From: Aliiroseovarius pelagivivens
GTDB lineage: Bacteria > Pseudomonadota > Alphaproteobacteria > Rhodobacterales > Rhodobacteraceae
Length of the DNA: 64,000 nt
Assembly (NCBI RefSeq): GCF_900302485.1
Contig: NZ_OMOI01000001.1
Coordinates: forward strand, 2,436,798 to 2,500,797
Direction: 5' to 3'
The translations under genes and the position numbers were made by a program. Shown here in pieces: positions 35,328-45,514 of the stretch. The notes under the pieces are model-generated. The model ran no database searches and was not told the DNA's origin. It was given only the letters and a program-made list of their open reading frames with translations. Position 1 is the first letter of the stretch. Each line of letters begins with the position of its first letter.

Positions 35328-37130
35328 ATGGACGACCAGAATAAGAACCTGATCTTGGCAACGGTTCTCAGCTTTATTGTCATCACAGGCTGGTTGATTG
35401 TGTTTCCACCAGCCGAGCCCCCACTGCCTGCCGAACCGGCTGCGCAAACGACGCAAGACGCAGCGACCGCCGCTACGCCTGCGGCTTCGGCTCCTGCGGA
35501 TGCAGCCCCAGCGGATATTTCCACACAACAGGCCGAAGCTGGCCGGGTGGACATCGACACGCCCAAGCTGGCTGGATCGATCTCGCTTCTGGGTGGTCGT
35601 ATCGACGATCTGAAGCTGAAAGAATACCATGTTGAGCTGTCGAAAGAGAGCGACATTGTCACCCTATTGCGACCTGCTGGTGAACAAGACGCCTACTACA
35701 CGCTCTATGGATGGGCCCCGGGTGGTACCACCGCACTGGAAGATGTCCCGGGTCCGAACACCGTGTGGGCCGTGGAAAATGGCACCAAGCTAACACCGTC
35801 CACGCCCGTCACTCTGCGCTGGGACAGCCCGGCAGGCCTGATCTTCCGCCGCACGCTTTCCGTCGACGAAAACTTCATGTTCTCGATCGAACAAGCTGTT
35901 GAGAACACCAGCAGCGCCGCCCAACGCATGGCCCCCTATGGCGTGATCGCTCGCCACGGCGAGCCGCAGGACCAGAAGGGTTTCTTCATCCTGCACGAGG
36001 GCCTGATCCGCCAAGTTGATGGCGAACTGGAAGAAAGCGATTATTCGGATATCGCTGACCTTAGCTATGACGAGCGCGAAGCTTCGTTGGCCGACGTCCA
36101 ACAGGTTGAAGAAAATGGCTGGCTTGGCTTCACCGACCACTATTGGATGACAACGCTGATCCCGGAACCCGGAGAGCCTTTCACCTCGGTCGTGCGCTAT
36201 GCTGACAAAGCTGACATCTATCAGGTCCAATTCCGCCTGCGCGCACAAGACGTTGCCCCGGGTGCGACAGCCAGCGCCACAACCCATTTCTTCGCTGGCG
36301 CCAAGGAATGGGAAACCATCCGCGCCTATGAAAAAGAAGACGGCATCTACAACTTCATCGACTCGATCGACTGGGGCTGGTTCTTCTTCCTGACCAAGCC
36401 AATCTTCGCCGTGCTGCACTGGCTGAACGCGCTGATCGGCAACATGGGCTGGGCAATCATCGGCCTGACCATCGTGATCAAGGCGATCCTCTTCCCGCTG
36501 GCTTATAAATCCTATGTTTCCATGGCGAAGATGAAAGAGCTTCAGCCCGAGATGGAGAAGATCAAGGAACGCGCTGGCGATGATCGCCAGAAGGTCCAGC
36601 AAGAGATGATGGAGCTGTACAAGAAGGAAAAGGTAAACCCGGCCTCGGGCTGTTTGCCGATCCTTCTTCAGATCCCGATCTTCTTCTCGCTCTACAAGGT
36701 GATCTTCGTCACGCTTGAACTGCGTCACGCACCGTGGATCGGTTGGATCAATGACCTTTCGGCCCCGGATCCCAGTTCGATCCTGAACCTGTTCGGCCTG
36801 CTGCCCTATGCAACCCCTGGCCCGGAAAGCATCCTGGCCATTATCTCGCTTGGTGTTCTGCCGATCTTGCTGGGTATCTCGATGTGGTTGCAGCAGAAAC
36901 TGAACCCGGCACCCACCGACGCGACGCAGGCGATGATCTTTGCCTGGATGCCGTGGGTCTTCATGTTCATGCTGGGCGGCTTTGCCTCGGGTCTTGTTGT
37001 CTACTGGATTGCGAACAACACCATCACGTTCATCCAGCAATACACGATCATGCGCAGCCACGGGCACAAACCCGACGTGTTGGGGAACGTGCTGAAAGGC
37101 TTCAAGAGAAGCCCGAAAGACGCAAAATGA
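35328..37130 (+). CDS. yidC: Membrane protein insertase YidC
   Basis: 600 residues from the ATG at 35328 (MDDQNKNLILATVLSFIVIT). It has an N-terminal anchor, a Pro/Ala-rich linker, the large periplasmic domain and the five-helix insertase core. The core is recognisable from WAIIGLTIVIKAILFPLAYK, then SYVSMAKMKELQPEM, NPASGCLPILLQIPIFFSLY and PWVFMFMLGGFASGLVVYW. It inserts inner-membrane proteins with or without SecYEG. Its stop overlaps the MOSC gene start (ATGA). Confidence 0.96.
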   Translation: MDDQNKNLILATVLSFIVITGWLIVFPPAEPPLPAEPAAQTTQDAATAATPAASAPADAAPADISTQQAEAGRVDIDTPKLAGSISLLGGRIDDLKLKEYHVELSKESDIVTLLRPAGEQDAYYTLYGWAPGGTTALEDVPGPNTVWAVENGTKLTPSTPVTLRWDSPAGLIFRRTLSVDENFMFSIEQAVENTSSAAQRMAPYGVIARHGEPQDQKGFFILHEGLIRQVDGELEESDYSDIADLSYDEREASLADVQQVEENGWLGFTDHYWMTTLIPEPGEPFTSVVRYADKADIYQVQFRLRAQDVAPGATASATTHFFAGAKEWETIRAYEKEDGIYNFIDSIDWGWFFFLTKPIFAVLHWLNALIGNMGWAIIGLTIVIKAILFPLAYKSYVSMAKMKELQPEMEKIKERAGDDRQKVQQEMMELYKKEKVNPASGCLPILLQIPIFFSLYKVIFVTLELRHAPWIGWINDLSAPDPSSILNLFGLLPYATPGPESILAIISLGVLPILLGISMWLQQKLNPAPTDATQAMIFAWMPWVFMFMLGGFASGLVVYWIANNTITFIQQYTIMRSHGHKPDVLGNVLKGFKRSPKDAK

Positions 37131-37882
37131 CCGGGGTTGTCGCCGGCATCTGGCGGCACCCGATCAAATCGCATGGGCGCGAGGAACTGCTTCGCGTTCC
37201 CGTGACCGAGGGGCATTGCTTGCCCTTCGATCGCAAATGGGCTGTCGCACATGAGGCGGCCAAACTTGAAGACGGTAAAAGCTGGGTGCCCTGCTCGAAT
37301 TTTTCGCGCGGGTCTAAAGCTCCCAATCTGATGGCTATATCCGCTGTCACCGACGAGCTAACGAACACGATCACGCTGACTCATCCGTCGCAACCCGGCA
37401 TCACGATCAACCCGGATCGCGCCGAGGAGCAAGATAGGTTCCTGAACTGGATCAAGCCCTTGTCGCCCACCAACCGCGCCCAGCCAGAGCAACTGGTGAC
37501 CGTTGGCCGAGGCATGACTGATACGGACTACGAAAGTGTTTCATTCATCAACCTCGCCTCTCACCGTGCTGTGGAAGAGAAGCTGGGCCGTGAGATCTCG
37601 CCGCAGCGATGGCGCGGAAACTTCCTGTTGGAAGGTTTCGAACCGTGGGAAGAGCGCAGCTGGATTGGCAAAACTATCCGCATCGGAGAGGCTGAGTTTG
37701 AGGTCCGCGAACACATCACACGTTGCATGGCCACAACAGCTAGCACCCGTACCGGCGAGCGCGACGCAGATACGTTGGGCGTCTTGAATCAGAACTGGGG
37801 ACATCAGGATTGCGGCGTGTACGCCGTGGTGACCAAACCCGGCGTCGTGGTTCGCGAAGAACCGATAGAGGTGATCGGATGA
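37127..37882 (+). CDS. MOSC domain-containing protein
   Basis: 251 residues with the N-terminal beta-barrel start GIWRHPIKSHGREEL and a C-terminal MOSC domain (FINLASHRAVEEKLG, RWRGNFLLEGFEPWEERSWI, CMATTASTRTGERDADTL), as in molybdenum cofactor sulfurase C-termini and YcbX/mARC-like proteins. It may handle molybdenum cofactor or sulfur, but its substrate is unknown. It sits between yidC and engB with ATGA overlaps on both sides, so the three are one transcript. Confidence 0.88.
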   Translation: MTGVVAGIWRHPIKSHGREELLRVPVTEGHCLPFDRKWAVAHEAAKLEDGKSWVPCSNFSRGSKAPNLMAISAVTDELTNTITLTHPSQPGITINPDRAEEQDRFLNWIKPLSPTNRAQPEQLVTVGRGMTDTDYESVSFINLASHRAVEEKLGREISPQRWRGNFLLEGFEPWEERSWIGKTIRIGEAEFEVREHITRCMATTASTRTGERDADTLGVLNQNWGHQDCGVYAVVTKPGVVVREEPIEVIG

Positions 37883-38532
37883 CAATGCTTCCATTTCCCA
37901 TGGCGGAAGAACCGGATCAGGCGTCGAAGGAAAAAGGTCGCCTGTTGTTCGCAGGTGCGACCGACTTTCTGAAAGGTGTCGTCGCGATGGACGGCCTGCC
38001 CGCGCCGGACCGGATCGAGGTATGCTTTGCCGGACGCTCGAACGTTGGTAAATCCAGCCTGATCAATGCGTTAACTGGCCGCGTCAAGCTTGCACGCGCA
38101 TCGAACACACCCGGCCGCACGCAGGAAATCAACTTCTTTACCACGACTGGTGGCCCCTATCTGGTGGACCTTCCGGGTTATGGCTATGCAAATGCGCCTG
38201 TGAAGATTGTCGAGAAATGGCAGCGCCTTCTGAAGAACTATCTGTCAGGCCGTCAGAACCTTCGCCGGGCATTCGTTCTGATCGATTCGCGCCACGGCGT
38301 GAAGAAGGTTGATGAAGAGATCATGAGCCTTTTGGACAAGTCTGCCGTGACGTTTCAGGTGGTGATGACCAAGGCTGACAAGGTCAAGGAAAATGACCGT
38401 GCCAAGATGCTGGAGCAGGTTCGCAAAGCGCTGTCCAAGCACCCAGCAGCCTATCCGGAACTGGTCCTGACATCATCTGAAAAGGGCGACGGGATCGAGA
38501 CACTGCGCGCGATCATCGCGGGACTGGATTAA
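37879..38532 (+). CDS. engB: Ribosome biogenesis GTPase EngB (YsxC/YihA)
   Basis: A 217-residue GTPase required for 50S subunit assembly. The G-motifs are G1 AGRSNVGKSSLI, G2/G3 NTPGRTQEINFF and DLPGYGYA, G4 TKADKV and G5 TSSEKGDG. The start ATG at 37879 overlaps the MOSC gene stop; earlier in-frame codons lie inside that gene. Length is normal. Confidence 0.95.
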   Translation: MTMLPFPMAEEPDQASKEKGRLLFAGATDFLKGVVAMDGLPAPDRIEVCFAGRSNVGKSSLINALTGRVKLARASNTPGRTQEINFFTTTGGPYLVDLPGYGYANAPVKIVEKWQRLLKNYLSGRQNLRRAFVLIDSRHGVKKVDEEIMSLLDKSAVTFQVVMTKADKVKENDRAKMLEQVRKALSKHPAAYPELVLTSSEKGDGIETLRAIIAGLD

Positions 38533-38600
38533 CGCGCTGCTGCTTCAGTGCAGTCAGCTTCATTCCCTGCCCGACACCAGCTTCCGCACCAACTGCTGTG

Positions 38601-39335
38601 CTACACGTGCTGCGCGCCGTTCACTTCGATCTCGGCGCCCGAGATGTACGAGCTTTCGTCAGAACACAGGAAATAGATCGCCGAGGCGACTTCCTCGGGC
38701 TGACCAAGACGCTGAAGCGGCAGTTTCTCGACAATCTTTTCGGTGCCGGGGGACAAGATGGCGGTTTCGACCTCGCCCGGGGCGATGGCATTGACGCGTA
38801 CGCCCATCGGCCCGAAGTCATGCGCCATTTCGCGGGTCAACGCCGCAAGCGCGGCCTTGGAGGTCGCGTAAGCTGCGCCCGCAAAGGGATGCACGCGTGA
38901 CCCCGCGATCGAGGTCACGTTTACGACCGCCCCCTTGGCTGCGGCCAGTTCGGCGCGAAGGCCACGGGCCAGAACAACCGAGGCAAAGAAATTCACGTGA
39001 AAGACTTTGCCCCAATCCATCAAATCGGTGTTGAGCGTATTTAACCGCGCACCTTCCGGCCCTTTGGGCGAGATGCCCGCGTTGTTCACCAGCGCATCAA
39101 GCCGGCCGTTCAGACGTTCCCGAATGACGCCCACGGCCTTGATCGTATCCGACGGATCGGCCAGGTCCAGCTGGACATGGTTTTCCTCGCCTCCGCCCCA
39201 GGGGCATTCGTCTGGGAAGGGATGACGCGAACAAGTAATCACGCGCCAACCTTCGCGGTTGAACTTGCGCACGGTGGCGTGTCCGATACCTCGGCTTGCG
39301 CCGGTCAGAAGCAGGGTTTTGCGGTCGTCACTCAT
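38601..39335 (-). CDS. SDR family oxidoreductase
   Basis: A 244-residue classical short-chain dehydrogenase. It has the cofactor motif [14 protein letters not shown] ([15 protein letters not shown]), the catalytic Ser and YATSK of the YxxxK motif, then [13 protein letters not shown] and the C-terminal [15 protein letters not shown]. The substrate cannot be told from sequence. The ATG at 39335 is the family start. It is convergent with engB and divergent from argB. Confidence 0.92.
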   Translation of the reverse strand: MSDDRKTLLLTGASRGIGHATVRKFNREGWRVITCSRHPFPDECPWGGGEENHVQLDLADPSDTIKAVGVIRERLNGRLDALVNNAGISPKGPEGARLNTLNTDLMDWGKVFHVNFFASVVLARGLRAELAAAKGAVVNVTSIAGSRVHPFAGAAYATSKAALAALTREMAHDFGPMGVRVNAIAPGEVETAILSPGTEKIVEKLPLQRLGQPEEVASAIYFLCSDESSYISGAEIEVNGAQHV

Positions 39336-39472
39336 TGAAGCCTCGCGGTCAGGTTTGGGAAATTGCTGGCATCCGCTTGCGTGATGCACCCTATCAGTCT
39401 GCGCCCGCGCTGCAATGCCCCTTGGCAGGTCGCTTGCAAGCGCGTAACAGGGTTGGAACGAAGGACCAGCAG

Positions 39473-40333
39473 ATGAAGACCCAGAACATGAACCGCGATT
39501 GGATCGCCACCGCCCGCACATTGTCACAAGCCCTGCCCTATCTGCAGCGCTATACCGGCGCGACTGTTGTTATCAAGTTTGGCGGCAACGCCATGGGTGA
39601 CGACGAAGAAATGGCCAGCTTTGCACGCGACATCGTTCTGATGCGTCAGGTGGGCGTTAAGCCTGTGGTCGTGCATGGCGGCGGGCCGATGATCAACGCA
39701 ATGCTGGACAAGCTTCAGATCGAAAGCAGTTTTGTGAACGGCAAGCGTGTCACCGATGCGGCCACGGTCGAAGTGGTCGAGATGGTGCTGTCGGGCCGTG
39801 TGAACAAACGGATCGTGCAAGCCATCAATGCCGAAGGTGGCAAAGCCGTGGGCCTGTCGGGCAAGGATGCCGGACTGGTTACCTGCGTTCAAACCAACCC
39901 AGATCTGGGCTTTGTCGGCACGCCGTCGGACGTCGATGTGTCGGTTCTGCATGATCTTGCAAACGCCGAGGCCATCCCGGTCATCGCCCCCTTAGGCGCG
40001 GGCCGCAACGGCGAGACCTTCAACATCAACGGCGACACGATGGCGGGCGCGATTGCAGCAGCGCTGAAGGCGGATCGCCTGCTTCTGCTGACCGACGTTG
40101 AAGGCGTTAAAGGCGCTGATGGAGAAGTTCTGACCGAGCTGACACCGACGAAGATCCGCGAGATGACGGCATCGGGTGTGATTGCGGGCGGGATGATCCC
40201 AAAAACGGAAACCGCGCTGGATGCAATCGACGGCGGCGTACGCGCCGTGGTCATTCTGGACGGTCGCGCGCCAAACGCTTGTCTGCTCGAGCTTTATACC
40301 GATCACGGTGCCGGATCGCTGATCCGCGCGTAA
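39473..40333 (+). CDS. argB: Acetylglutamate kinase
   Basis: Phosphorylates N-acetylglutamate in arginine synthesis. 286 residues from the ATG at 39473, with AAGGA seven bases upstream. Diagnostic motifs are [69 protein letters not shown] and [13 protein letters not shown]. The N-terminal helix before the kinase fold suggests the arginine-inhibited hexameric type. No other arg genes are adjacent. Confidence 0.96.
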   Translation: MKTQNMNRDWIATARTLSQALPYLQRYTGATVVIKFGGNAMGDDEEMASFARDIVLMRQVGVKPVVVHGGGPMINAMLDKLQIESSFVNGKRVTDAATVEVVEMVLSGRVNKRIVQAINAEGGKAVGLSGKDAGLVTCVQTNPDLGFVGTPSDVDVSVLHDLANAEAIPVIAPLGAGRNGETFNINGDTMAGAIAAALKADRLLLLTDVEGVKGADGEVLTELTPTKIREMTASGVIAGGMIPKTETALDAIDGGVRAVVILDGRAPNACLLELYTDHGAGSLIRA

Positions 40334-40367
40334 CGCGCACCTCTTCGTGAGTTGAAGTTCCGGGGGG

Positions 40368-41180
40368 ATGATTTACATTCCCCTTGTGGAATATGAAATC
40401 CTGATCCGTCTGGGCAGCTTTCTGCTGCTCTTTGCCCTCTTTGCAATGGCCGAGGCGCTTGCCCCGCGCCGTGCACGCGTGCAGCCGCGCTCGGGCCGGT
40501 GGTTCACCAATCTATCACTGGTGATCATCGACAGCCTCACCTTGCGGCTGATGAGCCTGCTTCTGCCTCTTTTGGCCGTCGGTGCCGCGGTTGATGCCAC
40601 AGCCAAGGGCTGGGGCCTGTTTAACGTCATCGGCCTGCCCACCTGGATAGAGGTCCTAGCCGCGTTCCTGATCCTCGATTTCGCAATCTGGGCGCAGCAT
40701 CTGGTCTTTCACAAGGTGCCCGCGCTGTGGCGTTTACACCGCGTGCACCACGCAGACCGAGATTTTGACGTCTCAACCGCGCTTAGGTTCCATCCGATTG
40801 AAATCGCAGCCTCCATGCTGATCAAGATCGGGTTGGTGTACCTGATCGGCGCGCCGGCGATTGCGGTGATCCTGTTCGAGGTCGTTCTGAACGGATCCGC
40901 CATGTTCAACCACGCCAATTGGCGGCTTCCACTGGCTCTGGATCGCGCCTTGAGACTTGTTCTTGTGACACCCGACATGCATCGTGTGCATCATTCGGTG
41001 CACCGCCACGAGACGGACAGCAACTATGGGTTCTGCCTGTCGATCTGGGATCGGTGGTTTGGCACCTATACCGCCCAACCGCAGGACGGGCATGACGACA
41101 TGGTGATAGGACTGGAATGGCAGGACGAGAAACCGATGAAGCTGGGCTGGAGCCTGATGCTGCCGTTCAGGCGGAAATAG
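40368..41180 (+). CDS. Fatty acid hydroxylase / sterol desaturase superfamily protein
   Basis: A 270-residue membrane-bound di-iron enzyme. The three histidine clusters are visible as HLVFHKVPALWRLHRVHHAD, then FHPIE, then HRVHHSVHRHETDSNYG. About four membrane helices are predicted. Members hydroxylate or desaturate lipids, sterols, carotenoids or alkylglycerols; the target here is unknown. The next gene, a ferredoxin-like protein, starts within its 3' end and might supply electrons. Confidence 0.88.
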   Translation: MIYIPLVEYEILIRLGSFLLLFALFAMAEALAPRRARVQPRSGRWFTNLSLVIIDSLTLRLMSLLLPLLAVGAAVDATAKGWGLFNVIGLPTWIEVLAAFLILDFAIWAQHLVFHKVPALWRLHRVHHADRDFDVSTALRFHPIEIAASMLIKIGLVYLIGAPAIAVILFEVVLNGSAMFNHANWRLPLALDRALRLVLVTPDMHRVHHSVHRHETDSNYGFCLSIWDRWFGTYTAQPQDGHDDMVIGLEWQDEKPMKLGWSLMLPFRRK

Positions 41181-41794
41181 ATCACGCGGCCGAGGCACGC
41201 GCCGTTCAGCTCGAAATCTTCGGTATGTTGCACGAGGATAGCGGCACCATCCTTCTTCTTGGACCGCACGAGCCGGGGTTCTGGGCGGCGTTTTCTGACA
41301 CACCCGAGGCACGTGACGGTGCAGCGGATCCAATAGACCGCTGGTCAAAACGGGTGCTCAACGACCTTGCCCAGCGCTGGGGCGGCAGTGCGGTGTTTCC
41401 GTCGGATGGGCCACCATACCCACCCTTTCAGGCATGGGCGCGGGCTTCGGGCCGGGCGTGGGGCAGCCCGGTGGGCATGTTGGTGCACGACACGGCAGGT
41501 TTGTGGGTCAGCTATCGCGGAGCCATCCGCATTCCGCATTTGCTAGACCTGCCAGACACGGGAACGAAACCCTGCCTGACCTGCGACGCACCTTGTCTGA
41601 GCGCCTGCCCGGTGGATGCCCTTGGTCCCGATGGCTACGACGTGCCTGCCTGCAAATCCCATCTCAACGCAGAGGATCAAGCAGGTTGCATGACGCAAGG
41701 TTGCGCAGTGCGGCGCACTTGTCCTGTCAGCCAAACTTATGGCAGGTTGCCCCTTCAATCCGCATTTCACATGAGAGCTTTTAACCCGACATGA
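41117..41794 (+). CDS. Ferredoxin-like 4Fe-4S protein
   Basis: 225 residues from the only in-frame upstream ATG, overlapping the hydroxylase gene by 64 bp. The start is uncertain because the conserved region begins near TILLLGPHEPGFWAAFSDTP. Two cysteine clusters are present at the C-terminus: CLTCDAPCLSACPVDAL and GCMTQGCAVRRTCPV. This is a pattern seen in uncharacterised Rhodobacteraceae ferredoxins. The stop overlaps the SixA gene start by 4 bp. Confidence 0.75.
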   Translation: MAGRETDEAGLEPDAAVQAEIDHAAEARAVQLEIFGMLHEDSGTILLLGPHEPGFWAAFSDTPEARDGAADPIDRWSKRVLNDLAQRWGGSAVFPSDGPPYPPFQAWARASGRAWGSPVGMLVHDTAGLWVSYRGAIRIPHLLDLPDTGTKPCLTCDAPCLSACPVDALGPDGYDVPACKSHLNAEDQAGCMTQGCAVRRTCPVSQTYGRLPLQSAFHMRAFNPT

Positions 41795-42294
41795 CCTTGA
41801 CCCTGATCCTGACCCGTCACGCGAAGTCCAGCTGGAGCGAAGCGGACCTTGATGACCATTCCCGCCCGCTGAACAAGCGGGGGCGCGCCTCGGCCAAGGC
41901 CATTGGGCGTTGGCTTGCAGATCATGGGCACACCCCGGGCGAGGTGCTGTGTTCGGATGCCGCCCGGACGCGCGAGACCTGGGCGCTGATCGCGGACAGA
42001 TTGGTGGGCGTGCCGCAGGCAAGCTATCAGTCTGCGCTCTATCTGGCGGATCCGGAAACCATGTTGGCTAAGCTGCGCGGTGCCTCGGCGGGGACCGTGA
42101 TGATGGTCGCGCACAATCCCGGATCGGCCTATATGGCGCGACGACTGGTAGCTGAGCCGCACCCGCATGAAAAATTCCATCACTATCCCACCGCGGCGAC
42201 ATCCGTGATCGAGTTTGATGTGGAAACCTGGGCGGATGTGAATTGGGGTACGGGCCGCGCTGTGGATTTCGTGGTCCCGCGCGAACTGATCTGA
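41791..42294 (+). CDS. SixA-type histidine phosphatase family protein
   Basis: 167 residues of the histidine phosphatase (phosphoglycerate mutase-like) superfamily. The catalytic RHG-type motif is LTRHAKSSWS, followed by SDAARTRETW and a second His in VAHNPGS. E. coli SixA acts on phosphohistidine of ArcB or PTS proteins; the target here is unknown. Translation is coupled to the ferredoxin-like gene through an ATGA overlap. Confidence 0.88.
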   Translation: MTLTLILTRHAKSSWSEADLDDHSRPLNKRGRASAKAIGRWLADHGHTPGEVLCSDAARTRETWALIADRLVGVPQASYQSALYLADPETMLAKLRGASAGTVMMVAHNPGSAYMARRLVAEPHPHEKFHHYPTAATSVIEFDVETWADVNWGTGRAVDFVVPRELI

Positions 42295-42309
42295 TCGACC
42301 CTACGGGGA

Positions 42310-42855
42310 TCAATCCCCACGCAACGTCCGCTCGAACGGGACGCCCGCCTGATGGATCTTGTCCATCAAAGCCCGGATGGAATACCCGGTATATTCCCGC
42401 AGCTGAATCGATGGGTGATCGTGGAAATGCACCCAGTACTGGTTCTCTTCGGCTTCATCTGAGCGGTAGATCGTAATGTGCTCTAGCTCCTTGATGGCGA
42501 CGAGTGGCACATGGAATCCCTCTTCCGGGCCATGAGCATGATCAGGCACCTGCCAGAGAAGATCATCCTGCGTCAGGCGAAACCGCCATTCCCCAGTCGT
42601 ACCAACGGCGCGGCGCGCAAAGAAGATCAGTTTTGCCAGATGGTACAGCGCTGTGATGATCAGGAAGAGGCCGAGAAACCCCCATAGGGTCCACGTCTCA
42701 AGCGCCTCGAAGGACAGGGCCCAGACCGCATCAGCGGGCACCAGCCACAGCCCCGCACCAAGGAACAGAGCTACAACAACCGGCATGATGATCATGTATT
42801 CCAGATTGCGTCTGGAAACTGATTTTCGAATGTCGAATATCGGTTTTGCGGTCAT
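42310..42855 (-). CDS. Hypothetical two-helix membrane protein
   Basis: 181 residues with two transmembrane helices (about 20-42 and 55-75). A cytoplasmic beta-rich domain follows (FRLTQDDLLWQVPDHAHGPE onwards) that resembles a PH-like fold. I do not recognise a named family. It is 21 bp downstream of rpiB on the same strand and may share its transcript. Confidence 0.75.
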   Translation of the reverse strand: MTAKPIFDIRKSVSRRNLEYMIIMPVVVALFLGAGLWLVPADAVWALSFEALETWTLWGFLGLFLIITALYHLAKLIFFARRAVGTTGEWRFRLTQDDLLWQVPDHAHGPEEGFHVPLVAIKELEHITIYRSDEAEENQYWVHFHDHPSIQLREYTGYSIRALMDKIHQAGVPFERTLRGD

Positions 42856-42876
42856 GGGCGCCCTGCCCTCTGCTGA

Positions 42877-43326
42877 TTAGCCTTCGATCGCTTCCATCAT
42901 GTCCACACGGGTGGCGTGACGTCCACCCTCGAACTCGGCGTCAAGGAAGGCGTCGACGATGTGCAATGCCAGATCCTGACCGACAACGCGCGCGCCGATG
43001 GACAGCATGTTGGCGTTGTTGTGTTCGCGGATCATACGGGCCGAGAACGCCTCGGAGCACACACCGCAGCGGATGCCATCAACGCGGTTGGCCGACATCA
43101 TGATGCCCTGACCGGTGCCGCACAGGATGATGCCCAGCGCACAGTCGCCCGAAGCGACCTTCCGAGCAGCAGCTTCGCCGTGTTTGGGGTAATGTGTGCT
43201 TTCAGGGGTCATCGGGCCGATGTCGACAGCCTCGTACCCTTTGGCAACAATGTGATCCGCGATCATCTTGCGCAGATCAATGGCAGCGTGGTCGCTTGAA
43301 AGAACGATACGTTTGTTGGCAGTCAT
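42877..43326 (-). CDS. rpiB: Ribose-5-phosphate isomerase B
   Basis: Interconverts ribose 5-phosphate and ribulose 5-phosphate. 149 residues with the RpiB signature SSDHAAIDLRKMI, HYPKHGEAAARKV, the active-site Cys region IILCGTGQGIMMSANRVDGI, and EHNNANMLSIGARVVG. The ATG at 43326 is the family start. It lies downstream of the bzt terminator, so it is transcribed separately. Confidence 0.95.
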   Translation of the reverse strand: MTANKRIVLSSDHAAIDLRKMIADHIVAKGYEAVDIGPMTPESTHYPKHGEAAARKVASGDCALGIILCGTGQGIMMSANRVDGIRCGVCSEAFSARMIREHNNANMLSIGARVVGQDLALHIVDAFLDAEFEGGRHATRVDMMEAIEG

Positions 43327-43382
43327 GATGTCATTCCGTGATTGAGGTGACCGTGTTGGCCGCGTTCTAGCACCCTCGCAAC

Positions 43383-43412
43383 AAAAAAGCCCCACCAAAA
43401 TGGCGGGGCTTT
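43383..43412 (-). terminator. Intrinsic terminator of the bzt operon
   Basis: GCCCC (43389-43393) pairs with GGGGC (43405-43409), with an inner CC/GG pair. On the minus strand the stem is followed by TTTTTT. It lies 20 bp after the bztD stop and separates the operon from rpiB. Confidence 0.88.
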
Positions 43413-43431
43413 GGATTGTTTTGTCCGAAGA

Positions 43432-44217
43432 TCAGAGGATCTGGCTGAGGAACAGCTTGGTGCGTTCCGATTGCGGGTTGTTGAAGAACTCTTCCGGTTC
43501 ATTCTGTTCCACAATCTGGCCGGCATCCATGAAGATCACGCGGTTGGCGACCTCTTTCGCGAAGCCCATCTCGTGGGTCACGCAAATCATGGTCATGCCC
43601 TCTTCGGCAAGCTCTACCATGGTTTCCAGCACTTCCTTGATCATCTCAGGGTCAAGCGCCGAGGTGGGTTCGTCGAACAGCATAATGCGCGGCATCATGC
43701 ACAGCGAGCGGGCGATCGCCACACGCTGCTGCTGACCACCCGAAAGCATGCCCGGGTACTTATGGGCCTGTTCCGGGATCTTCACCTTCTCAAGGAAGTG
43801 CATCGCGCGCGCTTCAGCCTCTTTCCGGGGCTCTTTGCGCACCCAGATCGGGGCCAGCGTGCAGTTTTCCAGAATGGTCAGATGCGGGAAGAGGTTGAAG
43901 TGTTGGAACACCATCCCCACTTCCGAGCGCACCTTATCGACGTTTTTCAGGTCCGAGGTCAGCTCGGTCCCGTCAACGATGATCTGACCTTCCTGGTGCT
44001 CTTCCAGGCGGTTGATACAACGGATCAAGGTGGATTTACCCGAGCCCGACGGGCCCGCGATAACGATCCGTTCGCCCTGATAGACGGTCAGATCAATGTC
44101 GCGCAGCACGTGGAACGAGCCATACCACTTGTTCATGTTGCTGATTTCAATTGCCACCTCGTCCGAGACGGCCATCTTGCTGCGATCAACGTGGTGATCG
44201 AGAGAAATAGAAGACAT
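43432..44217 (-). CDS. bztD: Amino-acid ABC transporter ATPase (BztD/AapP)
   Basis: A 261-residue ATPase of a polar amino acid importer. Motifs are Walker [11 protein letters not shown]-loop [12 protein letters not shown], signature [15 protein letters not shown], Walker [13 protein letters not shown] and switch His (CVTHEMGFA). It is the last gene of the glutamate/aspartate/glutamine/asparagine-type uptake operon, 12 bp after bztC. Confidence 0.94.
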   Translation of the reverse strand: MSSISLDHHVDRSKMAVSDEVAIEISNMNKWYGSFHVLRDIDLTVYQGERIVIAGPSGSGKSTLIRCINRLEEHQEGQIIVDGTELTSDLKNVDKVRSEVGMVFQHFNLFPHLTILENCTLAPIWVRKEPRKEAEARAMHFLEKVKIPEQAHKYPGMLSGGQQQRVAIARSLCMMPRIMLFDEPTSALDPEMIKEVLETMVELAEEGMTMICVTHEMGFAKEVANRVIFMDAGQIVEQNEPEEFFNNPQSERTKLFLSQIL

Positions 44218-44229
44218 GTAGTCTCTCCT

Positions 44230-45513
44230 TTAGCGGTGATCGGTGGCGAGACGACGTTCCAGCCACTGCGAGTATTGTGAGATGCCGTAGCAGACGACGA
44301 AGAATAGGAGTGCGGCAAAGCCAAGCAGTTCCCAATACACCCCGTTCCATTCCTGCGATGCCAAGATCGGGCCGCGGATCATGCCGACAAGGTCGAACAT
44401 CGAGATCACCGAGACCAGTGTGGTGTCCTTGAACAGGCCAACCGCAACGTTCACGATACCCGGGATCGAGATCTTGAGCGCCTGCGGAAGGATGATGAAG
44501 CGCATGGCCTGCGGATAATCCAATCCAAGGCTATCAGCCGCTTCGTACTGTCCCTTCGGCAAGGCAGCCAGACCACCCCGGATCACCTCGGCGATATAGG
44601 CCGACGAGAACAGAGTAATCATGATCACCACGCGCAGGAACAGATCCACAGTTGCTTCTGGCGGGAAGAAATAGGCCAGCATCACCGATGCCACGAACAG
44701 AAGCGTGATAAGCGGAACCCCACGAATAAATTCGATGAAGACCACGCAGACGCCTTTGATCAGCGGCATGCTGGATTGACGGCCCAGCGCCAAGGCGATC
44801 CCCAGGGGAATCGAAAGGGACACACAGGTCACACCCAGCATAAGGTTCAGCATGAACCCACCCAAGTCACGCGAAGCAACCGGGGTCAGCAGAGGGCTTT
44901 CGCTTGCCATCGCATCCACCAGAGCGCCGCCAATGAACCAAAGGACAAATGCAACGGCAACTGCCCCCAAGGACCCGGCGGCAAAACTTGCCGTGCTATA
45001 GCGTTCGAACACCAGATAGGCTCCGACGAGACCGACAAAGGCGGTCAGAGGGACACCGATCGGGCCTCCCCAGACCAACCAGTAAGCAATGAAGGGATAG
45101 ACGGCTGTAAACAGCAGCAGCTTACGCGGCAGATCAAAGAACAGCACCGGAGCAATAGCAAAGGCCAGCAGAACCAGCGCAATGTTGGGGCGCCAATACA
45201 GCTCGCTTGGGTATTTGAACCCATAGATCAGCTGGTTCCAGCGCTCGGTCAGGACCGAGAAACAGCCACCTACTTCGCCTTGAAGAACTTCGCGGCATTC
45301 AGACAGGCTGGACGTGGTCCAGACACCACCAAAGATCCACGGAAGCACATTCGCAAGGGCAAGATAGATCACATAGAACGCAACAATTGTCAGAAGCGCA
45401 TTTGGCAAGGTCGAGAACAAGTTGGTGCGCAGCCATTTGACCAGGCCCACCTCGTTCGCGGGCGGCGCCCGCTCGGGCAGCATTTCAGAGCGTACAAATG
45501 AAAGATTGGTCAT
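44230..45513 (-). CDS. bztC: Amino-acid ABC transporter permease (BztC/AapM)
   Basis: A 427-residue inner-membrane permease. The N-terminal half carries extra helices typical of the Aap/Bzt group. The C-terminal half carries the HisM-type permease core with the EAA loop region GQYEAADSLGLDYPQAMRFI. It pairs with bztB and starts 1 bp after the bztB stop. Confidence 0.93.
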   Translation of the reverse strand: MTNLSFVRSEMLPERAPPANEVGLVKWLRTNLFSTLPNALLTIVAFYVIYLALANVLPWIFGGVWTTSSLSECREVLQGEVGGCFSVLTERWNQLIYGFKYPSELYWRPNIALVLLAFAIAPVLFFDLPRKLLLFTAVYPFIAYWLVWGGPIGVPLTAFVGLVGAYLVFERYSTASFAAGSLGAVAVAFVLWFIGGALVDAMASESPLLTPVASRDLGGFMLNLMLGVTCVSLSIPLGIALALGRQSSMPLIKGVCVVFIEFIRGVPLITLLFVASVMLAYFFPPEATVDLFLRVVIMITLFSSAYIAEVIRGGLAALPKGQYEAADSLGLDYPQAMRFIILPQALKISIPGIVNVAVGLFKDTTLVSVISMFDLVGMIRGPILASQEWNGVYWELLGFAALLFFVVCYGISQYSQWLERRLATDHR

Positions 45514-45514
45514 A